DNA of 64,000 nt, taken from CAZTQN01 sp964615765. Lineage in GTDB: Bacteria; Planctomycetota; Phycisphaerae; Phycisphaerales; UBA1924. The position numbers and the translations under genes are program-made. Where the stretch lies: the NCBI GenBank assembly GCA_964615765.1, contig CAZTQN010000001.1, positions 124,001 to 188,000 on the forward strand, given 5' to 3'. Shown one piece after another: positions 17,842 through 27,308 of this stretch. Position 1 is the stretch's first letter; each line of letters starts with the position of its first letter. Below the pieces are notes generated by a model. That model saw nothing but the letters and a program-made list of their open reading frames with translations, was not told the origin of the DNA and searched no databases.

Positions 17842-19890
17842 ATGTTCCCAACCACCCGCGACTTTCTGAACGCTCTCGATCGTGCCGGCGAGGTCAAGCG
17901 TATCACAACGCCGACCTCGCCCGTGCTGGAGATCGCCGCCCATGCGGACGCCGAGTCCAAGCGTGCGGCCCCCGCGCTGCCCAGCCCGGCGACGCGTGCG
18001 ACGGACCCGAAGTTTCATTCTTCGGGAGGTCGGGCCCTGGTTTTCGAGAATGTACCGGGGAGCGACTGGCCGGTGCTGATCAACGCATGGGGCTCGTACC
18101 GGCGGATGGAGATGGCCCTCGGGGCGGACGACGCGGGGCACACGCCGGGCGGGTTCGAGGCGATCGCCGCGCGGATTGCCCAGCTTGTCAAGCCCGAGCC
18201 GCCGCAGTCGCTGTCGGACGCGATCGCCAAAGCGCGGCAGTTTTTGCCGCTGCTCCGGATCCCGCCCAAGCGGAAACGCGGGGCCGGCCTGTGTCAAGAG
18301 GTGGTGATCCCGGAAGACCGCGTCGATCTGACGCGGCTGCCGATCATCAAGTGCTGGCCGCTGGACGGCGATTTCGCCGGCTTGGGCTACCCCGCGGGGA
18401 TCAACGACGGCATCCCCGGGCTTGGCTCGGGTCCCGAGTGGGACAAGGCCTTTCGCGGGCGGTACATCACGCTCGCGGGCATCCACACGGTGCACGCCGA
18501 CGACCGCGACCACCCCAAGCCCCCGTCGCACAACATCGGCATGTACCGCGTGCAGCTCCTGGGCCAGAGGACGCTGGCGATGCACTGGCACATGCACCAC
18601 GACGGCGCGCGGCATTGGCGCTCGTGGAAGAAGCTCGGGCAGCCGATGCCCGTCGCGATCGCGCTCGGGGGTGAATCCGTCATGCCCTACGCCGCGACGG
18701 CGCCGCTCCCGCCCGGGATCTCCGAGTTGCTGCTGGCCGGGTTTCTCAACCGCGGCGGGATCCCGATGGTCCGCGGCAAGACGGTGCCGCTGTGGGTGCC
18801 CGCCAACGCCGAGATCGTCATCGAGGGGTATGTCTCGCACGAGGCGGGGTTTGTCAACTACGACCCGCGCTCGCCCGGTGCGGGCCCGCTCGGGCCGGGG
18901 GCCGTGTTCGAAGGGCCGTTCGGCGATCACACCGGGTTCTACTCCTTGCCCGATCGCTACCCGCTGCTGCGCGTCACGGCGATCACGCACCGGAAGGACC
19001 CGATCTATCCGACCACCGTCGTCGGCTTGCCGACGCAGGAGGACTATTTCCTGGGCAAAGCGACGGAGCGGATCTTCCTCCCGCTTTTGAAGACGCTGAT
19101 CCACGACATCGAGGATTACGACCTGCCGATCTTCGGGGCGTTTCACAACTGCGCGTCGGTGAAGATCAAGAAGGCGTACCCGCTGCAGGGGCGCCGGGTG
19201 ATGCACTCGGTGTGGGGCGCGGGGCAGATGGCGTGGACGAAGTCGATCTTCGTGGTGGACGCGGACGTGGACGTGCACGACGCGGCGGCCGTGCTGAAAG
19301 CGGCGGCGGAGCGGTGTCACCCGCTGCGCGATGTGGAGACGGTGAACGGGCCGCTCGACATTCTGGACCACGCCGCGCCGCGATTGGGTGCGGGGATGAA
19401 GATCGGCTTCGACTGCACGCGCAAGGTGCCGGGCGAGGAAGTGGGGGGTGTACCGGTTGAAGAACGTCCGGGCGAGGTGATCGACGCGGCGGCGGCGGAC
19501 GGCGTGCTGAACGCGGTGAAGCGTGTGCCGGGCGTGCTGTCGGCGTCGTTCGCGCCGGCGGGGTCAACCGGCTGGCTGCTGGTGCGGATCGCCAAGACTC
19601 GGGCGGGGCAGGGGCGCGAGGTGGTGCATGCCGCGTTCGGCGCGGTTGCGAACCAGCCCGCCTCGGTCGCGCCGTTCGTCATCGTGCTTCCGGAAGAAGC
19701 CGACGCGGCGAGCGTCGACGACCTGCTGTTCCACTGGCTGGCGCACTCGGACGCGTCGCGCGATATGCACCGCTGGCAGAGCCCCGACGGACGCACGCAC
19801 CGCGTGGGCTTCGACGCGACCCGCAAGCAGCCCGGCGACGAGCACAACGGCCAGCCCGTGCGCGAGTGGCCGCCGCTGCTGAAGCGGTAG
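17842..19890 (+). CDS. UbiD-family prenyl-FMN-dependent decarboxylase
   Basis: 682 aa, longer than E. coli UbiD (about 500). It begins FPTTRDFLNALDRAGEVKRI, as in many UbiD proteins, and carries EDYFLGKATERIFLPLLK and a C-terminal segment PLDILDHAAPRLGAGMKIG. Family members decarboxylate aromatic or unsaturated acids using prenylated FMN made by UbiX; no ubiX lies in the window. The C-terminal 120 residues repeat the phrase GFD-TRK-PG-E (GFDCTRKVPGEE, GFDATRKQPGDE), suggesting an internal duplication. The start at 17842 replaces an upstream ATG (17770) that overlaps the divergent ABC gene. Confidence 0.85.
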   Translation: MFPTTRDFLNALDRAGEVKRITTPTSPVLEIAAHADAESKRAAPALPSPATRATDPKFHSSGGRALVFENVPGSDWPVLINAWGSYRRMEMALGADDAGHTPGGFEAIAARIAQLVKPEPPQSLSDAIAKARQFLPLLRIPPKRKRGAGLCQEVVIPEDRVDLTRLPIIKCWPLDGDFAGLGYPAGINDGIPGLGSGPEWDKAFRGRYITLAGIHTVHADDRDHPKPPSHNIGMYRVQLLGQRTLAMHWHMHHDGARHWRSWKKLGQPMPVAIALGGESVMPYAATAPLPPGISELLLAGFLNRGGIPMVRGKTVPLWVPANAEIVIEGYVSHEAGFVNYDPRSPGAGPLGPGAVFEGPFGDHTGFYSLPDRYPLLRVTAITHRKDPIYPTTVVGLPTQEDYFLGKATERIFLPLLKTLIHDIEDYDLPIFGAFHNCASVKIKKAYPLQGRRVMHSVWGAGQMAWTKSIFVVDADVDVHDAAAVLKAAAERCHPLRDVETVNGPLDILDHAAPRLGAGMKIGFDCTRKVPGEEVGGVPVEERPGEVIDAAAADGVLNAVKRVPGVLSASFAPAGSTGWLLVRIAKTRAGQGREVVHAAFGAVANQPASVAPFVIVLPEEADAASVDDLLFHWLAHSDASRDMHRWQSPDGRTHRVGFDATRKQPGDEHNGQPVREWPPLLKR

Positions 19891-19893
19891 GGT

Positions 19894-21378
19894 TCACTTC
19901 CCGGCGAGGAACTGGTCGGCGATCTCGACGACGTCCTCGTGCAGGTCCTTGGCGCGGCCGTCGGTCCCGCTCACGCCGTTGACCAGCACGCTGAAGGCCA
20001 GGCGCCGCCCGCTGGTGGGCTCGGTGATGTAGCCCGAGAGGGAGCGCACGCCGCGGATGTACCCGCTCTTGGCCCGCACTTCGCAGCTGAGCTTGCTGCC
20101 CTTGAAGCGCTTCTTGAGCGTGCCCTCTTCGCCCGCGACGGGGAGAGATTGAATGTACACGTCCCCGCCCGGCACGCCGCTCATCTTCGCCAGCCAGCGC
20201 GTCAGCAGCTGCGGCGTGACGCGGTTCTCGCGCGAGAGGCCGGAGCCGTCGGTCATGACCATGGAGACGGCCTGATCGGCCCCGAGCAGTTCGTTCACGC
20301 GCATCCGCACGACCGCCGCCCCGTTGGCCCACGAGCCCGGCTGACCCGTGGCCCGATGCCCGACGGCCTTGAGCAGGCTCTCGGCGTAGAGGTTGTCCGA
20401 GTCAACGTTGCAGCGTTCCAGCACCACGCTCAGCGGCGTCCGCACGACCGCTACGACCTCGCCGCTACCGATCTGCTCGTCCGCCGCGGCGACCCGGTAG
20501 CCCGGCGTGCGCCCGCCCTCGCCCAGCCCGGCCCGCCCGAGCCCCTCGGCGAGCACGCGGGCGAACATCATGCTCGGATCACGCACGGCGACCTGGACCG
20601 CCCCGCCGGGCGAGCCGCGGACCGTGCCGTGGAGCCGGAAGCCGAACACGTCGTCCCCCTCGCGCTCCAGCCAGACTTCCGTCGAGCCCTGCGCGACGGT
20701 GCGGGCGAGTTTCTTGACGTTGATCCACGGGGCGCTTGGCTGGGTGCGGACGGTCGGCTCGCTCCCGACGCCCTTGCCGGGGCCGACGTAGACGTTCAGC
20801 ACGTTGCCGTGGAAGTTCATGCCGCTGACGGGGGCGCAGTAGGCCCGGTTCAACTGCTCAACGGGCCAGGTGGGGTGGACGAGCTCGCGCTCGAAGACGC
20901 GATCGTCGATGACGACTTCGCGGATGCCGCCGGGCATCGCGCCCTGGGCCGTCGGCTTGCCGATGGATTCGATCAGGCGGTCGACGAGCCCGTCGACGGT
21001 CATGCGCATCTTGTCGAGCAGTTCGGGATCGCCCAAGGCCGGGTCGCCCGAGCCCTTGACGATGAGCCGATCGCCGACGCGGACGAACTCGGTGCGGAAC
21101 TCGTGATCGGCCCCGAGGGTGAGCACGGCGGCCCCGCTGGTGAGCAGTTTCTGGTTGCTCGCGGGGATGAAGCCCTCGCGCGGCGCGTTGCGCGTGACGC
21201 TGACCAGCTCCCGCCCGGTCGCGACGTCGAGCACGCTCACGCCGACGGAGGCGTTGCCCAGCTTGGCCTTTTCGACGGCGGCTTCGACCCGTCGTTCGAG
21301 CGATTGCCCGAGGGCCGACGAGACCCCGCACGCCGCCACGACCGTCACAGCGCCCAGCACCCGCAGCATCCGCTTCAT
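19894..21378 (-). CDS. dacB: D-alanyl-D-alanine carboxypeptidase/endopeptidase, PBP4 family
   Basis: 494 aa. It trims or cleaves peptidoglycan cross-links in the periplasm. A signal peptide (about residues 1-25, ending ALG-QS) precedes the peptidase S13 domain. SxxK is SNQK (in ASNQKLLTSGAAVLTLG), SxN is SDN (in SDNLYAESLLKAVG) and the KTG box is KSG (in KSGYIRGVRSLSGYI). The start at 21378 has GGGAG 6 bases upstream; the 34 codons before it look like untranslated leader. It converges with the UbiD gene with 3 bases between the stops. Confidence 0.92.
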   Translation of the reverse strand: MKRMLRVLGAVTVVAACGVSSALGQSLERRVEAAVEKAKLGNASVGVSVLDVATGRELVSVTRNAPREGFIPASNQKLLTSGAAVLTLGADHEFRTEFVRVGDRLIVKGSGDPALGDPELLDKMRMTVDGLVDRLIESIGKPTAQGAMPGGIREVVIDDRVFERELVHPTWPVEQLNRAYCAPVSGMNFHGNVLNVYVGPGKGVGSEPTVRTQPSAPWINVKKLARTVAQGSTEVWLEREGDDVFGFRLHGTVRGSPGGAVQVAVRDPSMMFARVLAEGLGRAGLGEGGRTPGYRVAAADEQIGSGEVVAVVRTPLSVVLERCNVDSDNLYAESLLKAVGHRATGQPGSWANGAAVVRMRVNELLGADQAVSMVMTDGSGLSRENRVTPQLLTRWLAKMSGVPGGDVYIQSLPVAGEEGTLKKRFKGSKLSCEVRAKSGYIRGVRSLSGYITEPTSGRRLAFSVLVNGVSGTDGRAKDLHEDVVEIADQFLAGK

Positions 21379-21526
21379 GCCGACTCCCGCCTGCACACAC
21401 CGGCCCGGTTTCGTTGCCTTGCCCGCCGCCGCCCTGTTGGACGGGTCCATATCGGCGATCCCGCCCGCCGGGCCCCACATCCACGGCGAGTGTCACGGTA
21501 TCATTCGCGGCCTCGCCCAACCGACC

Positions 21527-22060
21527 ATGAGCACCCCCCCCGACCCCGCCAACCCCGCCAACCCCCCCGGCAATCGCGCCGGCCGACCGGCTCTGTCCCC
21601 GCTGGACGCGCCGGCGGACCCATCCCCCGCGGGGGCGTCGGTGCTGGTGGTCGACGACAACCTGCAGAATCTGGAACTGCTCGAGGCCTATCTGGAAGAC
21701 CTGGACGCGGTCGTCCGCGTCGCCCATGACGGGCAGGAGGCCATCGACCAGGTCCAGAAACACCAGCCGGACATCATCCTGCTGGACGTCATGATGCCCC
21801 GGATGTCCGGCTTTCAGGTGTGCGCCAAGCTCAAGGCCGACCCGGCGACCCGGGACATCCCGATCGTGATGGTGACGGCGTTGAACGAGGTCTCGGACGT
21901 CGAGCGGGCCAATGAATCCGGGGCCGACGACTTTCTCACCAAGCCCGTCAACAAGCCGGAACTGCTGATGCGGGTCCGCTCGCTGCTGCGGGTGCGGCTG
22001 CTGCGCAAGCAGCTTGACCGCACCATGGAACAGCTCCGCCGGATGCAGTCCGGGTCGTGA
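21527..22060 (+). CDS. Single-domain response regulator
   Basis: 177 aa. After a 40-residue Pro/Ala/Asn-rich lead comes a receiver domain: VLVVDDN (acidic pair), phospho-acceptor Asp in IILLDVMMPRMSGFQ, Thr in MVTALNE and Lys in FLTKPVNKPEL. A short helical tail (RVRLLRKQLDRTMEQLRRM) ends the protein; there is no output domain, so signalling is probably through protein contacts like DivK/CheY types. No cognate histidine kinase lies nearby. Divergent from the PBP4 gene. Confidence 0.9.
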   Translation: MSTPPDPANPANPPGNRAGRPALSPLDAPADPSPAGASVLVVDDNLQNLELLEAYLEDLDAVVRVAHDGQEAIDQVQKHQPDIILLDVMMPRMSGFQVCAKLKADPATRDIPIVMVTALNEVSDVERANESGADDFLTKPVNKPELLMRVRSLLRVRLLRKQLDRTMEQLRRMQSGS

Positions 22061-22198
22061 CCTGGTTGCCGCGGCCGAACGGGGGCCCGAGATTCCCCCG
22101 GCGGCCGGCGCTCGGGGCCGGCCCGCGCGGCGCGTAAACTTGTTCAGCTCGCCCGGCGGGTGCGCCGGCCAGATCGAACCGACTCCGAGGAAGCGCCG

Positions 22199-23458
22199 AT
22201 GACCACGCTCTCGCCCGCCGTCAAGCCCTCGACCAGCACCGACCCCCTCCAGCTCATCGACGTCGACCACGTGCGGTTTTACGTGGGCAACGCCAAGCAG
22301 GCCGCGTTCTTTTACGCCCACTGTTTCGGGTTCCAGATCGAGCAGGTGTGCGACCTGACCACCGGCTCGCGCGACGCCTCGCACTATCTGCTCACGCAGG
22401 GCAACATCCGCTTCCTGCTCACCAGCGCCCTGACGGCGGAGCACCCGGCCGCGATGGAAGTCGCGATGTACGGCGACGGCGTGAAGGACGTCGCGTTCAC
22501 CGTCTTCGACGCCGAGAAGGCGTACCAGCGGGCCATCAAGAACGGGGCGTCCTCGGCGTACGAGCCGCGCGAGTTCCGCGACGAGCACGGCACGGTGACG
22601 ATGGCCGGCATCCGCACCTACGGGCGTGTCGTGCACACGTTCGTCAGCCGCTCCGGCGGGTACGACCTCACCCGCGTCAAGCAGGGCGGCGTCTTCGCCC
22701 CGCGGTTCCGCAAGCTCGACCCCGGCGCGGCGCCAAACACCGAGCCCGCCCGCGGCTGCGCCCCGCAGGCCGGCGTCTCCAGCATCCTCTCCATCAACGA
22801 GCACAACCGCAAGAACCCCTGCGGGCTCAAGTACGTCGACCACCTGGTCGGCAACGTCGAACTCGGACGGATGAACCACTGGGTCAAGTTCTACGAGGAC
22901 GTGCTCGAGTTCAAGATGTTCATGCACTTCGATGACAAGGACATCTCGACCGAGTATTCCGCGCTGATGTCCAAGGTCATGTCCAGCGGCAACGGGCTCA
23001 TCAAGATGCCCATCAACGAGCCGGCCGAGGGCAAGAAGAAGAGCCAGGTGCAGGAATATCTCGACTGGCACTGCAACACGCCGGGCGTGCAGCACCTGGC
23101 CCTGCGGACGGACGACGAACTGCACTCGATCGCCGCGCTGCGGTCGCGCGGGGTCGACTTCCTCACCCTGCCCGACGCGTATTACGACAAAGTGTGGGAC
23201 CGCGTGAACACGATGCTGACCTCGCACGGTCACGCGGCGGTGAAAGAAGACCACGACGCGATCCGCAAGCTGGGCATCCTGGTCGACGCCGACGACGAGG
23301 GGTACCTGCTGCAACTGTTCACCAAGCCACTGCAGGACCGCCCGACGCTGTTCTTCGAGATCATCTGCCGCCGCGGGGCCCAGTCGTTCGGGAAGGGAAA
23401 CTTCAAGGCGCTGTTCGAGGCGCTGGAGTTGGAGCAGGAGCGGCGGGGGAATCTCTGA
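22199..23458 (+). CDS. hpd: 4-hydroxyphenylpyruvate dioxygenase
   Basis: 419 aa, slightly longer than bacterial enzymes (about 360) and closer to eukaryote-type length. It converts 4-hydroxyphenylpyruvate to homogentisate in tyrosine catabolism. Two vicinal-oxygen-chelate halves are seen: N-terminal IDVDHVRFYVGNAKQAAFFY and C-terminal YVDHLVGNVELGRMNHWVKF. The Fe(II) ligands fit His in VDHLVG, His in GVQHLAL and Glu in TLFFEIICR, with the conserved FGKGNFKALFEALE end. GAGGAA lies 7 bases before the ATG at 22199. Homogentisate dioxygenase is encoded at 50640-52082, the next enzyme. Confidence 0.93.
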   Translation: MTTLSPAVKPSTSTDPLQLIDVDHVRFYVGNAKQAAFFYAHCFGFQIEQVCDLTTGSRDASHYLLTQGNIRFLLTSALTAEHPAAMEVAMYGDGVKDVAFTVFDAEKAYQRAIKNGASSAYEPREFRDEHGTVTMAGIRTYGRVVHTFVSRSGGYDLTRVKQGGVFAPRFRKLDPGAAPNTEPARGCAPQAGVSSILSINEHNRKNPCGLKYVDHLVGNVELGRMNHWVKFYEDVLEFKMFMHFDDKDISTEYSALMSKVMSSGNGLIKMPINEPAEGKKKSQVQEYLDWHCNTPGVQHLALRTDDELHSIAALRSRGVDFLTLPDAYYDKVWDRVNTMLTSHGHAAVKEDHDAIRKLGILVDADDEGYLLQLFTKPLQDRPTLFFEIICRRGAQSFGKGNFKALFEALELEQERRGNL

Positions 23459-23919
23459 GCGAACTCACTGGGTCATGCCCGGTATGTGAAGCGCCACACC
23501 GGATCCTGTGGCCGCCTCGCGATGACACGCCGCGGTTTACGTTGGAGGCGCGAAGTCCCGACCGATGGAGCTCGCTCGGCCGTTGCCCGCAGTGCGCGGC
23601 CCTGTGGTACTCAGTGCCGTTCGAGCCGTATGCCAGTTTCCGCTATGTCGTGCTATGGCCGTTCTCGAAGCAGGACTGGGAACTGCTGTGCCTCAACGGT
23701 CACGAACTGACGCTTTACAGGTGGCACCAGCAGCAGATTCAGCGCGAGGGGCCCAAAATGTCAGGCCTCGACGCGGCGGCCATCCATCAACACACGGTCC
23801 GTTCTTACGGAAGGGAACCATATCACAAGAACAACTTCCCAAGTGAGAACTTGCCAGAGCTTCAGTCTTTGCTCGCCGAACTGCGTCATCGCCTCGGCCT
23901 TGCTGACAGCTCCGAGTAA
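23455..23919 (+). CDS. Small zinc-ribbon-like protein of unknown function, atypical composition
   Basis: About 154 aa, start uncertain. In this frame the peptide has CPVC (about residues 8-11) and CPQC about 35 residues later, a plausible zinc ribbon, followed by an aromatic-rich region (YSVPFEPYASFRYVVLWPF) and a helical end. No ATG, GTG or TTG lies in frame near the beginning; a CTG at 23455 overlaps the hpd stop as CTGA and follows GGGGGAA. Codon use is clearly less GC-rich than its neighbours, suggesting recent acquisition. An ATG start much further upstream (23194) would bury 264 bases inside hpd and looks like shadow sequence. Confidence 0.55.
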   Translation: MSELTGSCPVCEAPHRILWPPRDDTPRFTLEARSPDRWSSLGRCPQCAALWYSVPFEPYASFRYVVLWPFSKQDWELLCLNGHELTLYRWHQQQIQREGPKMSGLDAAAIHQHTVRSYGREPYHKNNFPSENLPELQSLLAELRHRLGLADSSE

Positions 23920-23956
23920 GCGCCGGTAAGGCGGGATCGCGACGCAAAGCCTGAGG

Positions 23957-25630
23957 TCAGGGCGCCCTGCCCCCCGCCACATCCCCACCCTCCCCCCGCC
24001 TCAAGAACCCCACCAGCACCCCCGCATCCGCCGCGTCGATGACGCCGTCGAAGTTCAGGTCCGTCGGCGCGCCGACGTGCGTGTACACGTCGTCGACGCT
24101 CATCCGTCCGTCGGCGTTGGCGTCCCAGTTCGGCGCAAACAGCGTGCGCAGCAGTTGGTTCGGCTCGCCCTGGGCCGGGAACAGGAACCGCAGCGTCGAC
24201 GGCAGGCGCGACGCCCACGCCCCCTCGCTGTGGTTCTGACCGAAGCCGACGGCGAAGTCGTAACGCCCGCGCAGCGTGTACCGCGGCTGCCCCGGGCCGG
24301 GCGCGCCGCCGATCAGCGCGTCGCGCACGCCCAGCGAGTCCCAGTATCCGTCGTTGTTGTTCCCGCCGGAGGTTGAGCCGGTGTCGCCGACGTCCATCCA
24401 GATGCGCAGTCCGGCCCGCGACGGCTCGGTGCGGATGTACTGCGTGAACGTCGGCACCAGCCACCACGCCGTGCTCAGGCTGCCGATCCGCGTGAACTGC
24501 GTGAAGTCGTAGCCCATGTACAGCGAGACCACGCCGCCCATGCTCGAGCCGATCGCGCCCGTGTTCGCCGCGTCGGGCAGCGTGCGGTAGTTGGCGTCGA
24601 TGAACGGCTTCACCGTGTCGAGGATGAACGCGACGTACCGGTCGGCCCGCCCGTTGTTGTCGCCCGGCTTGGAGTAGTCGCTCCGCCGCGTTTCGCCGAT
24701 GTTGTCCAGCCCGACGGCGATCACCTCCTGCATCGCGCCGCTGGCCTGCAGTGCGGCGAGCGTGTCGTCGGCGTTCCACGTGCCGAACGTCCCCTGGTCG
24801 AAGATGTTCTGCCCGTCGTGGAAGTAGATCACGGGGTAGCGCCGCGCCGCGTGCTGGTCATAGCCGCGCGGCAGGAAGACGCGCACGCCCCGGTCCTGGT
24901 TCAACTGCGGCGAGAAGAACGTGCGGAAGTACGGGTCGGCCCGCTTGGCCGGTTCCGGGTTCGGGCCGGGCACATAGGTGTACAGCTGCCCGTCCTGCAC
25001 GAACACGCCGTCGAGGTTGGTCGAGTACCACCCCGTCGCCGGGTAGCGGAAGTTGCCGTTGGGGTCGGTGAAGTAGAAGTCGAACGCCTCGCCGGCGATG
25101 TGGAACCCCCACGCGAGCCACTGCGTCTCGCCCGCGCGGCCCGCGACGGCGGGGCCGAAACGCTCCATGGACCGCGCGATGAACGGCCCGCCCGACGTCG
25201 GCGACGCCGGGCGCCACCACATCACCGGCTGATCGATCCCCCACGTCAGCCACAGCGCCTTCGACTTGGCCGGACGCGCCTGGTCGGGCGTTGAAGCGTT
25301 GAACGGGCCCGCGACGTCGGTCGCCGCGGCGTTCTGCTGCCCGGGCCCGTCGCTGCGCACGATGTAGCGATAGGTGTACGTCCGCCCCGCCGGGAGCGAC
25401 ACCGTCGCCCGCCAGGTTGGATACGACGACGGCACCAGCTTGACGGCGAGCGCCGTCGAGTTCGAGCCGAGTTCCGGCAGATCACCAACAACAAAGACCG
25501 ACTGCCCCTGCGTCGTGTCGCGGGTCACTTCGAAGAGGACGTCCTGGCGCGGGGCCAGGCCCTGCCCACGCGCCGTCAACGCCAGCACGAACGCCGCACA
25601 CCAGCCGAAAACAACGCGCGAAGTCCCCAT
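23957..25630 (-). CDS. Secreted CBM20-esterase-dockerin protein
   Basis: 557 aa. A signal peptide (about residues 1-22, ending ARG-QG) leads to a starch-binding CBM20-like domain (about 28-105; VLFEVTRDTTQGQSVFVVGD, WRATVSLPAGRTYTYRYIV). The central esterase D-like alpha/beta-hydrolase (about 230-500) has IYFHDGQN, nucleophile motif GSSMGG near 359 and a candidate catalytic His in GQNHSEGAW. The C-terminus has two EF-hand-like calcium loops (NWDANADGRMSVDDV and DLNFDGVIDAADAGVL), a dockerin-type module. It is likely a surface carbohydrate esterase. The start at 25630 is chosen for the signal peptide. Confidence 0.82.
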   Translation of the reverse strand: MGTSRVVFGWCAAFVLALTARGQGLAPRQDVLFEVTRDTTQGQSVFVVGDLPELGSNSTALAVKLVPSSYPTWRATVSLPAGRTYTYRYIVRSDGPGQQNAAATDVAGPFNASTPDQARPAKSKALWLTWGIDQPVMWWRPASPTSGGPFIARSMERFGPAVAGRAGETQWLAWGFHIAGEAFDFYFTDPNGNFRYPATGWYSTNLDGVFVQDGQLYTYVPGPNPEPAKRADPYFRTFFSPQLNQDRGVRVFLPRGYDQHAARRYPVIYFHDGQNIFDQGTFGTWNADDTLAALQASGAMQEVIAVGLDNIGETRRSDYSKPGDNNGRADRYVAFILDTVKPFIDANYRTLPDAANTGAIGSSMGGVVSLYMGYDFTQFTRIGSLSTAWWLVPTFTQYIRTEPSRAGLRIWMDVGDTGSTSGGNNNDGYWDSLGVRDALIGGAPGPGQPRYTLRGRYDFAVGFGQNHSEGAWASRLPSTLRFLFPAQGEPNQLLRTLFAPNWDANADGRMSVDDVYTHVGAPTDLNFDGVIDAADAGVLVGFLRRGEGGDVAGGRAP

Positions 25631-25709
25631 GATCGCAACGATACAACACGCACGCGGCGTCGGCGAACATCCGCGACGCCGGACATAAAAAGACGAGTCG
25701 GTCCGTTCG

Positions 25710-27278
25710 TCAGTTCCCGGTGGTGTTGGCCGCGACATCGCGCTGCACGGCCTTGCGCGAGCGTTCCCACGTGTAGAACATGTGCCCGCCGTCGTACACG
25801 GCGAGGCGCACGCGTTCGCGCAGGTCCGGCGGCAGGCGGAGCGTCGCGATCGACTGCGCCGTCGAGAAGTACGTCGTCACCAGGTCGTACCGCCCGTGCG
25901 TCACCAGCAGGTTGATCTGCGGGTTCATCGCCAGGCCGATGCGCATGTCGTCGGCGCACTCGAGCTGGCGGTCCCAATACCCCGCGGCCCGGTCGTCGGT
26001 CCAGTGCTTCCACACGTCGTCGTTGATGAGGAGGTACTCGCGGGCCGTCGACAGGCCCAGGCGATCGCGCAGCACCGCGTTGACGCCGGAGGTGAACGCC
26101 GCGGTGATGCCGGCGAGCGTAGGGTCGGGCGTGCCGGGCGACATGCCGGACTCGCGGTCGGGGAAGACGTTGGGCCCGGTGATGGCGGCGTCGTACAGCC
26201 CGCACACCAGCCCCTGCTCGCGCAGCAGTTCCCGCGCAAACAGATCGATCCGCACGCGCCCGTTGCTGCGCCGCACCAGCTCCATCGGCAGGCCGATGAG
26301 GTCGGCCAGGCCGCCCAGCACGCGCTCGCGCTCCTTGCTGCCGGCCCGATCACCCAGGAGCAGCAGGGGGGCGAGCTCGCGGATGGCGAAGTTCTCGGCG
26401 GCGGCGGCGAGCTGATCGCTCGACATCGCCGCGTACCGCCGGGCCAGGCGCCCGTGGTACCGGGCCGACAGCGCCATCGTCGGCACGACGCTGATCCACG
26501 CGAGCACGTCGTAGTCGGACCCGTTGATGGCCATGAAGTCGATCGCGGGCGAGACCATGACCGCGCCGCTCAGCCCCACGCCGCGCTCCGGCAGCGCCCG
26601 CAGCAACTTGCCGACGCGGAACCCGCCGTAGCTCTCGCCGGCGATGTGCACGGGCGATTCCCACCGGCCCGCGCGGCTGAGATATTGCGAGACGAACTGC
26701 GTGAGCACGTCGATGTCGCGGTTGATCTTGAAGAACCCCTTGCGGGCTTCGGGCAGGTCCTTCGTGCGCTTGTCGCGCTGCTCGTCGGGAGATTCCAGCG
26801 CGTTCTGCTCCAGGCGGGATTCATGCACCGTCCGGCTGAAGCCCGTGCCGACCGGGTCGACGAACACCAAGTCGGTGAAGTCGAGCCACGATTCGGTGTT
26901 GTTCACCAGGCGCGCCGGCGGCGGGAGCGTGCGCCCTTCGGTGTCGAAGTCGATCCGCAGCGGCCCGGCGGTGCCCAGGTGCAGGAACGCCGACGCGGCC
27001 CCCGGACCGCCGTTGAACAGGAACGTCACCGGGCGGTCGCGGCGCTCGTCGGGCGTGCGGGCCGGGCGCGTGTACGCGGTGAAGAAGACCTCGGCGACGG
27101 GCACGCCGTGCTCACGGATCACCAGCCAGTCGGCCTCGGCCTGCACGAGCGCGGGCTTGCCGCGCGTGCGTCCGCCCGGCTCAAAGGCGAGTTCGCGCTG
27201 TACGCCGCGGGGCGGCGCGTAGCCCTTGGGATCGCAGGTGGTCACGGTCGTGGACGCTTCGGCTTTGGTGTCTGGCAC
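25710..27278 (-). CDS. S10-family serine carboxypeptidase-like peptidase
   Basis: 522 aa. The fold signature NGGPGAASAFLHL, VFVDPVGTGFS and the nucleophile motif GESYGG (about residue 214) are clear. The Asp of the triad fits GRYDLVT and the His fits GGHMFY near the C-terminus. S10 enzymes remove C-terminal residues at acidic pH. No obvious signal peptide follows the GTG start at 27278, which is odd for a family that usually acts outside the cytoplasm; an alternative is a start that was missed. It lies 79 bases upstream of the CBM20-esterase gene on the same strand. Confidence 0.88.
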   Translation of the reverse strand: MPDTKAEASTTVTTCDPKGYAPPRGVQRELAFEPGGRTRGKPALVQAEADWLVIREHGVPVAEVFFTAYTRPARTPDERRDRPVTFLFNGGPGAASAFLHLGTAGPLRIDFDTEGRTLPPPARLVNNTESWLDFTDLVFVDPVGTGFSRTVHESRLEQNALESPDEQRDKRTKDLPEARKGFFKINRDIDVLTQFVSQYLSRAGRWESPVHIAGESYGGFRVGKLLRALPERGVGLSGAVMVSPAIDFMAINGSDYDVLAWISVVPTMALSARYHGRLARRYAAMSSDQLAAAAENFAIRELAPLLLLGDRAGSKERERVLGGLADLIGLPMELVRRSNGRVRIDLFARELLREQGLVCGLYDAAITGPNVFPDRESGMSPGTPDPTLAGITAAFTSGVNAVLRDRLGLSTAREYLLINDDVWKHWTDDRAAGYWDRQLECADDMRIGLAMNPQINLLVTHGRYDLVTTYFSTAQSIATLRLPPDLRERVRLAVYDGGHMFYTWERSRKAVQRDVAANTTGN

Positions 27279-27308
27279 GGGCGACGGTACCCGCCGCGGG
27301 TTGCCGAG

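Noticed and set aside
20858..23314. Long minus-strand open frame across the response regulator and hpd
   Set aside because: It runs antisense through three well-identified genes and has no recognisable domain or ribosome binding site.
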